Below, one piece after another: positions 34,044 through 42,584 of a stretch of 64,000 bases of DNA. Within the stretch, counting starts at the first letter, position 1. Each line of letters opens with the position of its first letter. The notes below the pieces were generated by a model that made no database searches, was not told the DNA's origin, and worked only from the letters and a program-made list of their open reading frames with translations. A program made the translations under genes and the position numbers. Source of the DNA: SAR202 cluster bacterium. Its GTDB lineage: Bacteria; Chloroflexota; Dehalococcoidia; Lucifugimonadales; UBA3495. Where the stretch lies: the NCBI GenBank assembly GCA_013204585.1, contig JABMNL010000053.1:1-64000 (forward strand), written 5' to 3'.

Positions 34044-34242
34044 TGGCAGCCCGGTACGACGGGGCGAACCGTACTGACCAGCAGGTAATAAATACGGCGG
34101 TATTTTGATGGGTAACCGTAGCCAATCAAGTTGACCAGCCGCAGTCGCGTTGTTAGAATGGCTCCGGCGTAACCCAGGCGTATGGGAGCCTGTTCAATCG
34201 GTATCCCAAACAGTATCCGGAAACAGGCAAGATTTACGAACA

Positions 34243-34854
34243 ATGTTGGTAATAGGGTTAACGGGCAGCATTGGCACCGGGAAGAGCGAAGCTGCCCGAC
34301 AATTGGAGGCGCTTGGAGCCTCGATTATTAGCGCCGACCAGGTGGGCCACGAGGCCTACACCCCCAACACAGAGGCTTGGGAGCAGGTTGTAGCCGCCTT
34401 TGGCGACGAGATTCTGCAAGAAGACAAAGAGATAGACCGGCGCAAATTAGGCGCCATCGTGTTTTCTGCCCCCAGCCAATTGGAAAAATTAAATCAGATA
34501 ATGCATCCGCGAATGGCGCGGATGGTTTCAGAAAAGATTGAGACCCTACGCAGCCAAGGGGTTGACGTTGTGGTGGTAGAAGCGGCCCTGCTCTTTGAGG
34601 CCGGATGGGACACCTTGGTGGAAGAAGTGTGGGTCACCGATTCCTCGGAAGAAGTGGTCATCGAACGGCTCAAGAAGCGCAACGGTTTATCCGAAGAGGA
34701 AGCACGCAAACGAATTTCCTCCCAGATGGGCCGGAACGAGCGGATAGAAAAATCGGACTTCGTCATAGACAACTCAGGGGATGTAGCCGGACTGGAAGGC
34801 GCCATCAAAGAGTTGTGGGACACCAGAGTTGAAGGAAGGATCGGGAAAACATAA
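34243..34854 (+). CDS. coaE: Dephospho-CoA kinase
   Basis: CoaE phosphorylates dephospho-CoA, the last step of CoA synthesis. The P-loop GLTGSIGTGKSEAA opens the protein, followed by ISADQVGHE, RRKLGAIVFSAPSQLEKLNQIMHPRM and VVVEAALLFEAGW, all characteristic. I use the ATG at 34243 (MLVIGLTG), giving 203 residues; the tracked ORF adds 31 improbable residues. Its stop overlaps the ATG of the MoxR gene (TAATG), so it heads a tight operon with MoxR, Nudix and VWA genes. Confidence 0.92.
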   Translation: MLVIGLTGSIGTGKSEAARQLEALGASIISADQVGHEAYTPNTEAWEQVVAAFGDEILQEDKEIDRRKLGAIVFSAPSQLEKLNQIMHPRMARMVSEKIETLRSQGVDVVVVEAALLFEAGWDTLVEEVWVTDSSEEVVIERLKKRNGLSEEEARKRISSQMGRNERIEKSDFVIDNSGDVAGLEGAIKELWDTRVEGRIGKT

Positions 34855-35741
34855 TGGTTGAAGCAGCAAAGAAACACTACACCGAGTACGCAATTGAGGA
34901 GTTCCTCGTTAGGGACGAACCTTATTACCGGCCGGTAGGCGACGAAATCGAGCTGTTTACCGCTGCGTACCGTCAGCACATTCCGGTGCTGTTGAAAGGT
35001 CCGACCGGTTGCGGCAAGACCAGGTTCGTCGAGTACATGGCTTGGCAGTTGGGCCGTCCCATGGCGACGGTCAAGGAACAGAACGAAGGAAAAGAAGGCG
35101 AGGTGCGCGTTCCATTGGTCACCATCGCCTGCCACGAAGACCTCACCGCCAGCGACCTGGTGGGCCGGTACCTGCTGGATGCCAATGGCACCCGCTGGAT
35201 AGACGGACCAATGACCAGGGCCGTTAAAGCCGGAGCGATTCTTTACCTGGATGAGGTTGTTGAAGCCCGGAAAGATACAACGGTGCTGATTCACCCGTTG
35301 ACCGACCACCGGCGTGTCTTGCCCGTGGAGAAGACCGGAACCATTATCGAAGCGGACGACCGGTTCCTGCTGTGTGTCTCTTACAACCCTGGGTATCAGA
35401 GTGCGTTAAAGGACTTGAAACACAGCACCCGCCAGCGTTTCATCTCCATTGAGTTCTACTATCCGCCCGCTGACATCGAGACTGAGATTATCGAGCGGGA
35501 GAGCGGCTGCACCAAAGAGCAAGCCGACGCCCTAGCTAAGCTGGGTGAGAAGATACGCAATCTGGAAGACCACGGTCTGCAAGAGGGTGCCAGCACCCGC
35601 CTGCTGATTTACGCCGGGCGTTTGATGGCTGAAGGTATCCAGCCGCGCCGCGCCGCTCAGGTAGCCATTGTCTGGACGCTGACCGACGACCCAGAACTGC
35701 AACGCAGTATTCAGGAAGTTTCGTCCTCCATCTTCGAATAA
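34854..35741 (+). CDS. MoxR-family AAA+ ATPase (CbbQ/NorQ/NirQ type)
   Basis: This 295-residue AAA+ ATPase belongs to the MoxR group, which remodels or activates client enzymes together with a VWA-domain partner. Walker A is GPTGCGKTRFVEYMA, Walker B is AILYLDEVVEA, and the arginine-finger area is HSTRQRFISIEF; the C-terminal CbbQ-type helical lid follows. Known pairs activate Rubisco (CbbQ-CbbO), nitric oxide reductase (NorQ-NorD) or metal centres. The VWA partner lies two genes downstream. No client enzyme is adjacent; the neighbours are CoA-metabolism genes. Confidence 0.9.
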   Translation: MVEAAKKHYTEYAIEEFLVRDEPYYRPVGDEIELFTAAYRQHIPVLLKGPTGCGKTRFVEYMAWQLGRPMATVKEQNEGKEGEVRVPLVTIACHEDLTASDLVGRYLLDANGTRWIDGPMTRAVKAGAILYLDEVVEARKDTTVLIHPLTDHRRVLPVEKTGTIIEADDRFLLCVSYNPGYQSALKDLKHSTRQRFISIEFYYPPADIETEIIERESGCTKEQADALAKLGEKIRNLEDHGLQEGASTRLLIYAGRLMAEGIQPRRAAQVAIVWTLTDDPELQRSIQEVSSSIFE

Positions 35742-35762
35742 CGGCTTAGGGTAGAGGACTAC

Positions 35763-36359
35763 ATGGGTCAGACACCGCCGGAGCTAATGAAACGGGCCCT
35801 GGCGGATTGCGTCTTGGAAAGGATTGACGGCACTGGATTAACGCCTGCTGCCGTCATGATTCTTATGTACCCCAAGGACGGCGAATACTGTATTCTGTTG
35901 AACAAGCGGTCCGAGCAGGTCGAGCACCATAAGGGGGAGATATCTTTTCCCGGCGGCGCTAGAGACCCAGAAGACCGCGACTCATTGGATACCGCGCTCC
36001 GTGAGACCGAAGAAGAAATGGGCATTATGCGGGGCGATATCACCGTTCTCGGCGAGATGGACGAAATCACCACCCGCAGCCGATTCCGAGTAAATGTGTT
36101 CGCAGGTACCATCGAATATCCCTACAAATTCACCCCCAGCGCCGTAGAAATCGCTGCGGTACTGGAATTCCCGATTACCGCGTTGTTGGATCCGGTCAAT
36201 CGTCGGCTTGAAACACGTTGGGAAAACGGGCAAACAGTGACCGCCTTTTCCTATGTCCACGAAGAACATATCGTCTTCGGGGCTACTGCCAGAATTCTCC
36301 AGAGTTGCATCGAAATCTTAGATGACGGACTGGAAAGCGAGGGACGCCAAGTTGACTAG
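35763..36359 (+). CDS. Nudix hydrolase, probable CoA pyrophosphatase
   Basis: This 198-residue Nudix protein is likely a CoA diphosphatase (NudL/PCD1-like), splitting CoA into 3',5'-ADP and 4'-phosphopantetheine. The CoA-specific motif precedes the Nudix box as LLNKRSEQVEHHKGEISFPGG, and the Nudix box continues GGARDPEDRDSLDTALRETEEEMGI. GAGGA lies just before the ATG. Its presence next to coaE puts CoA synthesis and breakdown in one operon. The following VWA gene starts within its last codons. Confidence 0.85.
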   Translation: MGQTPPELMKRALADCVLERIDGTGLTPAAVMILMYPKDGEYCILLNKRSEQVEHHKGEISFPGGARDPEDRDSLDTALRETEEEMGIMRGDITVLGEMDEITTRSRFRVNVFAGTIEYPYKFTPSAVEIAAVLEFPITALLDPVNRRLETRWENGQTVTAFSYVHEEHIVFGATARILQSCIEILDDGLESEGRQVD

Positions 36360-39300
36360 TGGTCCTATACCCGAGATAGAAATTGAGCTGGCGAAACTGC
36401 CACCGGCAGTTCTTGAGGCTTACCGTGCGGCCAGCGATGCGGTAAAAGAGTCATTTGGCGAAGATGAGATTGGGCTCTGGGCCAAAGAGGGCTTAACCAT
36501 TGGCACCCAGACGGTACGTTCTTGGGAATCGGCCATCGAATACTATGCCGTTAGTCCCGAGGTCAGTAAGTTTCTGTCCTTTCCTTCGTTCATGCAGTGG
36601 GCGCGCTGTGGCACCTACTTGGCCCAGGACTCGCCCACGCTGGCAGTGGCCTTCTTCAAGTCCAGCGTCTCAATAGTCCCCAACCTTCGGCCCCAGTACA
36701 TCCCGCGTTGGGCGGGCCTAGGCCGAAGTTTGTACAAGGGCACCTGGAAGTCCAGCACTCTGGCTGCCAAGTTCTTCGAGGTCAGCCCGGACCTGGTCCG
36801 GAACCTGCCCTTTTGGGATGTTGAGGTCTTCGCTTCGTTGATTGAGGCGCTTTCCTACAAGTCCTATGACGTGGCTGGTGAGTGTCTGATTCTAGGCCGC
36901 GATGTCCTGCCTGGCATGGGCCGGGAACGGGAGCCTTTCTTGGCGATGGCCCGGGCTTTGATTGACACCAGTTGGCGCGAGGTTAAGACGTGCTTGGAAC
37001 TGGTGCCGCGTGCCCTACAGCAGGTTGATGAGAGCCAAACTGGACGCTTCCTAAAGCTGGGCGAACGCCTGGCCAAGGTCGGCCTTCGCGACACCTCACG
37101 GTTCCTGGCCGACGGCACTCAAGCTCTTAGCAAAGTGCCCCAGGGTTCGCAAGGGTATATTTTGGATTTATGCGACGCTCTGGTGGTGGTTACCCCAGAC
37201 GCCGTTCCACCATTTCTACGGAGCTTGGATGACGTACTGAACCGGATTACGGTCAGTCAGCTGGACACTTGGTTCCAGCACGGGGCCAAGTTACTGCAAG
37301 AGAACCCTGAAAGCGGTATCGCTTTCTTCAAGATAGAGTCCAACACCTCCGAGGCCATGCTGGAGACTCTGTCTTCCAGTCTGGAGTTGGATCGTGTGAA
37401 GGGCATACTTCGTCTGTATTGCCGAGCGCTGTCTGGCACCCCGCTAGAGATATTCGACACCCAAGAATTGGTCCAACGAAACATTGGTTGGGTAGATGAA
37501 GACACGGCGTCCACCGACGGCAGCAGGGTATTTCTGCCCCCGGTGGTGGACCACTACAACAACAAACAAGACAACTTCTCCTGGTTCAAGGTGGTTTCCA
37601 CTCACCAGGTAGCTCACTTGGAATTTGGTAGTTTCGAGTACCAATTTGAGGAGCCGGCCACCCAGTTTGAAGACCGCCGTCACGAAGCCGAACAACTGAT
37701 GCTCGAACGCAAAAAGGTAGAGCGTTCAGCAGCCCAAGAGGCCCACGAATTGGCGGCCCAACTCTTGGCTTCGGGTGCAGAGGGCGACGTCGATATGTCG
37801 CTCGGATATTCCGACCCCAATGCCCCTGGTCTGAGGAACTACACAGACATTGGTCGGCTGTTGGAAATTTTCGAGGATGGCCGCCTGGCTTTCGACATCT
37901 TCACCGTCTTGGAGGACTGCCGCCTAGACTACCGGATAAAGGTGGAATACCCAGGTATTCGTTCGGCCTCGTCACGCGTTCAGTCCGAGACCCTCGAAAA
38001 ACGGCCCAATATCACGGAGATGCCACTGCAACAGGGCATGGTGGAATTGCTAATCCACATGAGCTTGGACCAGTTCCAAGACCTCCCGGTGGCCAAGGAA
38101 TACCACGAATCCGCAGAGATGCTCTCCAGCATTCTCCATAAGCTTCGTGACGCCGAAGCCAATGTTGAGGACACCGGTGAGGCCACGCTTCGGGCCTACG
38201 AAATCATCTCCCGCATTCCCAATCAACTGGAAGAGGAAGAAGAATTCGAAGACCAAGACCTGGAAGAACCGGGTGATTTCTCTGAAGAGGACTTCCAGAC
38301 CCTGGTTGACCAACTGCAGGCCGGGATGGATGCTTCGTCCGATGGTGACGGTGATGGGGAGTCATACGAGTCTCCCGACCCGGTTGACTACCGTGGCGAC
38401 TTCAAGCCCGAGATGGTCCAATTGATGACCAAGCTGCAGGCTGATGACGGCGAACAGGGCGACGCCCAGCCAATGACTCAAGAGATGCTGGAGCAACTGC
38501 TTCAGGAAAGCTCCGAATTAGACTTGGACGCAGAACAAGGCGAAGTGGACAGCGACATGAGCACGTTCGCCCAGAACATCATGAAAGAAGCTGGCGCTCC
38601 GCCGCCCAACTCCCAACCGGGGGAGGGTTACGGCCCATTGCTGCACGACGATGACAGCGGCGGTGAGCTGGAAGCCAGAGAGCCTGCGACCTACGTATAT
38701 GACGAGTGGGACTTCCGCGCCAACGACTACAAGCCCCGTTGGTGCATCGTTAAAGAGAAAGTTGTGGAAGAGGGTGACGCCACCTTCTACCAGGAAACAC
38801 TCAAGACTTATTCTGCGCTGTCCAATCACATCCGCCGCCAGTTCGAGCTAATCATGCCAGAGAGCATGCGCAAGACCTACCGGCTGGTGGACGGCGAAGA
38901 CATTGACCTGAATGCAGCCCTGGAAGCCTGGACCGACCTGAAAATGGGCGTTCCGCCTGACGAAAAGATTTATTGGCACCGGAACCGGAACCGCCGGGAC
39001 GTGGCCGTGGTTTTCCTATTGGACATGAGCGCTTCCACCGCTGAGGCCATTGACGAAGGTCGGCAGATGGTGGACGACCGGGACGCCCCCGACGACCCGG
39101 TGGAGTACATGGTCTGGCTGCGTCGCCGCCGGGAAGGGCTGGTGCGCCGCAACTACAAGCGGATTATTGACCTGGAGAAAGAGGGCACGACACTGTTGAT
39201 TAACGCCCTCGAGTCCATTGGCGATACCTACGGAATCTACGGCTTCTCCGGTTATGGCCGCGAGAACGTCGAGTTCTATGTCATCAAAGACATCAATGAG

Positions 39301-39690
39301 GCCTTTGGCGACAAAATCAAGCGGCGGATTGATAAGATTACCCCGCTGCATGCAACACGTATGGGTGCTGCTATTCGCCATGCCGCCACAAAGCTGGACA
39401 ATCAGGAAGCCAACACTAAAATCATGTTCCTGATTAGCGACGGACGGCCTCAGGACCGGGGTTACAGCCGTGAGGGCGTGGAGAAGGAATACGCTGTCCA
39501 CGATACCCACATGGCTTTGGTGGAAGCCCGCCGCAAGCAAATCATCCCGTTCTGCCTCACGGTAGACAAATCGGGTCACGATTACCTGAAGAGCATGTGC
39601 GGAGACATGGGTTACGAGGTGTTGGCGGACATCTTCTCCCTACCGGAGCGGCTACCCATGCTGTACCGGCAGCTCACCACCATACGCTAG
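36352..39690 (+). CDS. Giant VWA-domain protein (CbbO/NorD-like), partner of the MoxR ATPase
   Basis: This protein of about 1,112 residues is the probable VWA partner of the MoxR ATPase. The N-terminal 450 residues are helical and not recognised. A middle region has HQVAHLEFGSFEYQFEEPATQ and DGRLAFDIFTVLEDCRLDYRI, as in NorD/CbbO proteins. A very acidic stretch (EEEEEFEDQDLEEPGDFSEEDF) follows. The C-terminal VWA domain has the MIDAS motif FLLDMSAST, a YGFSGYGRENVEFYVIK strand and MFLISDGRPQDR. I favour the TTG at 36352, which overlaps the Nudix stop and has GAGGGA seven bases upstream; the ATG at 36322 is the alternative. CbbO/NorD are usually about 600-800 residues, so this is long. Confidence 0.85.
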   Translation: MTSGPIPEIEIELAKLPPAVLEAYRAASDAVKESFGEDEIGLWAKEGLTIGTQTVRSWESAIEYYAVSPEVSKFLSFPSFMQWARCGTYLAQDSPTLAVAFFKSSVSIVPNLRPQYIPRWAGLGRSLYKGTWKSSTLAAKFFEVSPDLVRNLPFWDVEVFASLIEALSYKSYDVAGECLILGRDVLPGMGREREPFLAMARALIDTSWREVKTCLELVPRALQQVDESQTGRFLKLGERLAKVGLRDTSRFLADGTQALSKVPQGSQGYILDLCDALVVVTPDAVPPFLRSLDDVLNRITVSQLDTWFQHGAKLLQENPESGIAFFKIESNTSEAMLETLSSSLELDRVKGILRLYCRALSGTPLEIFDTQELVQRNIGWVDEDTASTDGSRVFLPPVVDHYNNKQDNFSWFKVVSTHQVAHLEFGSFEYQFEEPATQFEDRRHEAEQLMLERKKVERSAAQEAHELAAQLLASGAEGDVDMSLGYSDPNAPGLRNYTDIGRLLEIFEDGRLAFDIFTVLEDCRLDYRIKVEYPGIRSASSRVQSETLEKRPNITEMPLQQGMVELLIHMSLDQFQDLPVAKEYHESAEMLSSILHKLRDAEANVEDTGEATLRAYEIISRIPNQLEEEEEFEDQDLEEPGDFSEEDFQTLVDQLQAGMDASSDGDGDGESYESPDPVDYRGDFKPEMVQLMTKLQADDGEQGDAQPMTQEMLEQLLQESSELDLDAEQGEVDSDMSTFAQNIMKEAGAPPPNSQPGEGYGPLLHDDDSGGELEAREPATYVYDEWDFRANDYKPRWCIVKEKVVEEGDATFYQETLKTYSALSNHIRRQFELIMPESMRKTYRLVDGEDIDLNAALEAWTDLKMGVPPDEKIYWHRNRNRRDVAVVFLLDMSASTAEAIDEGRQMVDDRDAPDDPVEYMVWLRRRREGLVRRNYKRIIDLEKEGTTLLINALESIGDTYGIYGFSGYGRENVEFYVIKDINEAFGDKIKRRIDKITPLHATRMGAAIRHAATKLDNQEANTKIMFLISDGRPQDRGYSREGVEKEYAVHDTHMALVEARRKQIIPFCLTVDKSGHDYLKSMCGDMGYEVLADIFSLPERLPMLYRQLTTIR

Positions 39691-39708
39691 GCACCACAGT
39701 CAGCAAAC

Positions 39709-39746
39709 AAAAAAGAGGGCATCTGGAAACAGGTGCCCTCTTTTTT
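39709..39746 (+). terminator. Rho-independent terminator after the VWA gene
   Basis: AAAAAAGAGGGCATCTG-gaaa-CAGGTGCCCTCTTTTTT forms a long stem with one wobble pair and a T-run, ending the coaE-moxR-nudix-VWA operon. Confidence 0.92.
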
Positions 39747-39768
39747 ATATCAGCGCAACAGCCGCATC

Positions 39769-39856
39769 TGTCATTCCAGCGAAACACGGAATCCAGATTC
39801 GCTTCATCAGGCAAGCATCATCCCATCTAACCACCCTGGATTCCAGCTTTCGCTGG
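39769..39856. repeat. Interspersed inverted repeat (tgtcattccagcgaaa type)
   Basis: The arms CCAGCGAAA...GGAATCCAG and CTGGATTCC...TTTCGCTGG face each other across a core of about 45 bp. The left end tgtcattccag has no matching right end, so this copy looks decayed. Confidence 0.7.
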
Positions 39857-40034
39857 GCCAACGACTTAGTTATTCTTGGTGAAGCCTCTTAGCTGGTCGA
39901 AGTCAGACTCCAAGTTCGTCCTTCGACGGGCTCACCATGAGCGGACCACAATAGGGGTTGGCTTTAACAGGTGGGTTGGCGGCTAGCACTAAGGTGTCCA
40001 AGTCTCAACGAGTTTTGCTGGCAGCTGTGCCGTC

Positions 40035-40171
40035 GTAGGGGCGGGTTTCAAACCCGCCCTGCTCGACATCCAACGGGTTTGAAGAAACTAACCTAAGCTG
40101 AAGGAAAAAGTGGGTTCATTTCTGAAGACATCGCCACCGCAAGGCCGGGCGGGTTTTAAACCCGCCCCTAC
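40035..40171. repeat. REPIN-like palindromic doublet, element 2
   Basis: Hairpins GGGCGGGTTT-caAACCCGCCC and GGGCGGGTTTTAAACCCGCCC lie at the two ends of a 137-bp unit. Its outer ends gtaggggcgggttt and aaacccgcccctac are perfect 14-bp terminal inverted repeats. It is nearly the same size as the element at 29428-29566, with a different core. Confidence 0.8.
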
Positions 40172-40232
40172 ATTTGTTAGGTTGGCAAAGAGAAGTTAGC
40201 ATGCGCCAGTAAGAACGAATCGGACGTTGCTG

Positions 40233-41465
40233 CTAGCCAATTTCTTCTACCAAACGGCGTAGTTCTATCAGCGCTTGATTGGGGACGCGGCGTTTGATGG
40301 TGACCCGCCGTGGGGGCAGGCGCATCTCCATCTCGCGGGTCTGTTTGCCGTTGGTGACTGATATGTAGGCGAGACCCAATGGCTTCCCCTCGAACTCGCC
40401 GGGGCCGGGCACTCCGGTCACTGCGACACCAATGTTTGCGTTCAGGGTCTGGCGAGCCGTCTCAGCCATCGCGTTGGCAGTCTGCTGGCTCACCACCCCG
40501 TGTTTTTCCATCACATCTGCCGGGACACCGTAGGCGGTCAGCGCTGCGCTGTCGTAGGCAACCGTGCCGCCTTTGAAGTAGGTCAGGCTATCCGGCACGT
40601 TGGTTATGTTGTTGGTCAGGGCGCCCCCAGTGCACATCTCCATGACCGCCAGTGTTAGACCTTTTTCAATAAGGGACTTTCCGGCCGCTGTTTCTGGGGT
40701 CTCATCGTCGTAGCCCCAAACGTATTCGCCCAACCGGTCGTGTATGGCCTGCTCTACCGGGATAATCATAGACTGGGCGGTTTCGGTGTCTTTGGCCCTT
40801 GCTATAATCCTTAGGTGGATGCCGTCGGCCTTGGAGTAGATACCTAGATAGGGGTTTTCGATGCCAAAGAACTCGGAGACTATCTCATCCACGGCCCCTT
40901 CGGACATTCCCATGGTCTTGATGTTCCGGGTGATGGTTACTTCATCTTCGATTAGCTCGGCCAGTTGCGGCTCCACTTGTTCTTCCCACATGGAGCGGTT
41001 CTCCGCCGGAGGGCCGGGCATGCAGATGATTATTTTGCCGCCGCGTTCTGCCCACCAACCGGGGGCGGTGCCGTTGGGGTTCGGGACGAACTTGGCAGAG
41101 GGAATTAGATTGGCCTGCTTGATGTTGTGGGAGGGCATGGGAGTGCCACGGGCGGCGAAGTACCGCTCTAGTCCGTCCACCACCTCTTGTTGGATCGTAG
41201 GGGTCTCACCGAAGGCCGCGGCGATGGCTTCTCTGGTCAGGTCGTCCTGGGTGGGGCCAAGTCCGCCGGTGGTGAAGATGATGTCCGAGCGCTCCATCCC
41301 CCGCTTAAAAGCCTCAGTTAACCTGGGCAGGTCGTCGCCGATGATGGAGACCCATTGTAGCTCGATGCCCAAAGCTGGCAACCGGCTGGCAATCCAAGCG
41401 GAGTTGGTATCGGTCAACTCCCCCATTAGTAGCTCGGTGCCGATGCCCATAATCTCTGCTTTCAA
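40233..41465 (-). CDS. cinA: CinA family protein (MocF-like plus NMN amidase domains)
   Basis: CinA proteins recycle pyridine nucleotides: an N-terminal ADP-ribose pyrophosphatase-like (COG1058) domain and a C-terminal NMN deamidase (PncC) domain. The first domain has EIMGIGTELLMGELTDTNSAWIA and FTTGGLGPTQDDLTREAIA, then CMPGPPAE. The second begins near residue 265. Its motif reads MEMCTGGALTNNITNVPDS where the usual text is ESCTGG, so a conserved serine is methionine here. GVPGPGEFEGKPLGLAYISV is normal. The start is TTG with GGGGAA upstream, giving 410 residues. Confidence 0.9.
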   Translation of the reverse strand: MKAEIMGIGTELLMGELTDTNSAWIASRLPALGIELQWVSIIGDDLPRLTEAFKRGMERSDIIFTTGGLGPTQDDLTREAIAAAFGETPTIQQEVVDGLERYFAARGTPMPSHNIKQANLIPSAKFVPNPNGTAPGWWAERGGKIIICMPGPPAENRSMWEEQVEPQLAELIEDEVTITRNIKTMGMSEGAVDEIVSEFFGIENPYLGIYSKADGIHLRIIARAKDTETAQSMIIPVEQAIHDRLGEYVWGYDDETPETAAGKSLIEKGLTLAVMEMCTGGALTNNITNVPDSLTYFKGGTVAYDSAALTAYGVPADVMEKHGVVSQQTANAMAETARQTLNANIGVAVTGVPGPGEFEGKPLGLAYISVTNGKQTREMEMRLPPRRVTIKRRVPNQALIELRRLVEEIG

Positions 41466-41525
41466 AGTTTCCCCTTAATGGCCCCGGTTAATGGCCCCGG
41501 CTAATCACTCCGGCTGGTGTCAGCT

Positions 41526-42512
41526 CTAGGGCGTGGGTGTGCTGGCCGCCTTTTCTTGCAGCACAGGATTGGTGGCCAAGGTGATGATAGGGTCGATGCG
41601 CGACGAGAGCACCCCATAGAGGTTGGTGTCTAGGCTCTGTAGGCTGCCCGCTTTTACCACAACGTAGCGGTGGTCTCCGTCGGGTGTAACGTCGCCAATA
41701 TGGAACTCAATTGGGGAAAGTCCGCCTTGGCGAATAATTACGATAACTGTGCCCGGCGGATCCAGACCGTAAAGTTTTGGGTCGTCTACGTCGTGGGCAA
41801 TAATTTGGTCCATTCGTGGATTGCTCAGCATTTGCAGCGCTTCAGCCCATGCGAATTGGTCTACTAGCTCGGGCGTTTCGCCATCTAAAAACCATTGCCC
41901 CGTGGCTTCGTCAAAGGCGTATCTGGTGGTGTCATCGCCCTGGAAAAGCTGCACGACCGTCGCTTCTCTAGGATCGATTTGGTAGAGCCGTCCTACGGGT
42001 GGGTCGATGGCCAGGCGGTTCACCACATTGGCCCACTCGATAGCTACGGTGAATAAGGTATCGTCGCCGACCAGGCGGGCGTATTGGTTCTGGTTGTCGG
42101 GGGTGGGATTACCAAGGTGGAATTCCACTTCATTGCCGTAGCGGTCAATGATTGTTACAGCGGTCTCCGGTGGATCTAATCCGAACGCCGCAGGGTTCTC
42201 AATAGTGTCTGACAGTGGCCGGGTGACCCTTGGGCCGCTGAGCAGTAGAGGAGTGCCGCCCCATCGTTGCTGGAACACGGGGATGTCTGGAGTTCCTTTT
42301 ATGTACCAGTCAAGGCTAGCCGGATTCCGGTAGAAGTTGGTGGCTTCGCCTTGGTAATTAACTTCCAATTGGACGATGCTGCCCTCATCAATCCGGAACA
42401 ACCACGGGCTGCCGCTGTTCGGCTCGTTAGAGTCGGTGAACCTGAGAACCAGGAAGGTGCCGCCGAAAATGACCAGCACCACCACCAATAAGATTGAGAG
42501 TCGCAAATTCAT
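41526..42512 (-). CDS. DUF4340 domain protein
   Basis: This 328-residue membrane-anchored protein has one N-terminal span (LSILLVVVLVIFGGTFLVLRF) and a DUF4340-type extracytoplasmic region. That region shows repeated units with GLDPPETAVTIIDRYGNEVEFHLGNPTPDNQNQYARLVG and GLDPPGTVIVIIRQGGLSPIEFHIGDVTPDGDHRYVVV, which form two copies of the same beta-rich module. DUF4340 proteins regularly accompany Gld-type ABC exporters, as here, 72 bp after the GldG-like gene. The function is unknown. Confidence 0.85.
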   Translation of the reverse strand: MNLRLSILLVVVLVIFGGTFLVLRFTDSNEPNSGSPWLFRIDEGSIVQLEVNYQGEATNFYRNPASLDWYIKGTPDIPVFQQRWGGTPLLLSGPRVTRPLSDTIENPAAFGLDPPETAVTIIDRYGNEVEFHLGNPTPDNQNQYARLVGDDTLFTVAIEWANVVNRLAIDPPVGRLYQIDPREATVVQLFQGDDTTRYAFDEATGQWFLDGETPELVDQFAWAEALQMLSNPRMDQIIAHDVDDPKLYGLDPPGTVIVIIRQGGLSPIEFHIGDVTPDGDHRYVVVKAGSLQSLDTNLYGVLSSRIDPIITLATNPVLQEKAASTPTP

Positions 42513-42584
42513 AGGTTGAACCTGTGTGGAAAGAATGGGTTTGGGAGGGCCAATTAGTCAGGTCGCCCGTTCCAATATTGGGCT

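Larger units (their letters stand above)
39747..40232. other. Gene-free repeat nest
   Basis: This gap of about 490 bp after the operon terminator holds no gene. It contains the inverted repeat at 39769-39856, a ttcgtccttcgacgggctcaccatgagcgga segment at 39917-39947 that resembles a common interspersed repeat, and a REPIN-like doublet at 40035-40171. Three repeat families side by side suggest a preferred insertion site between two convergent transcription units. Confidence 0.75.
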
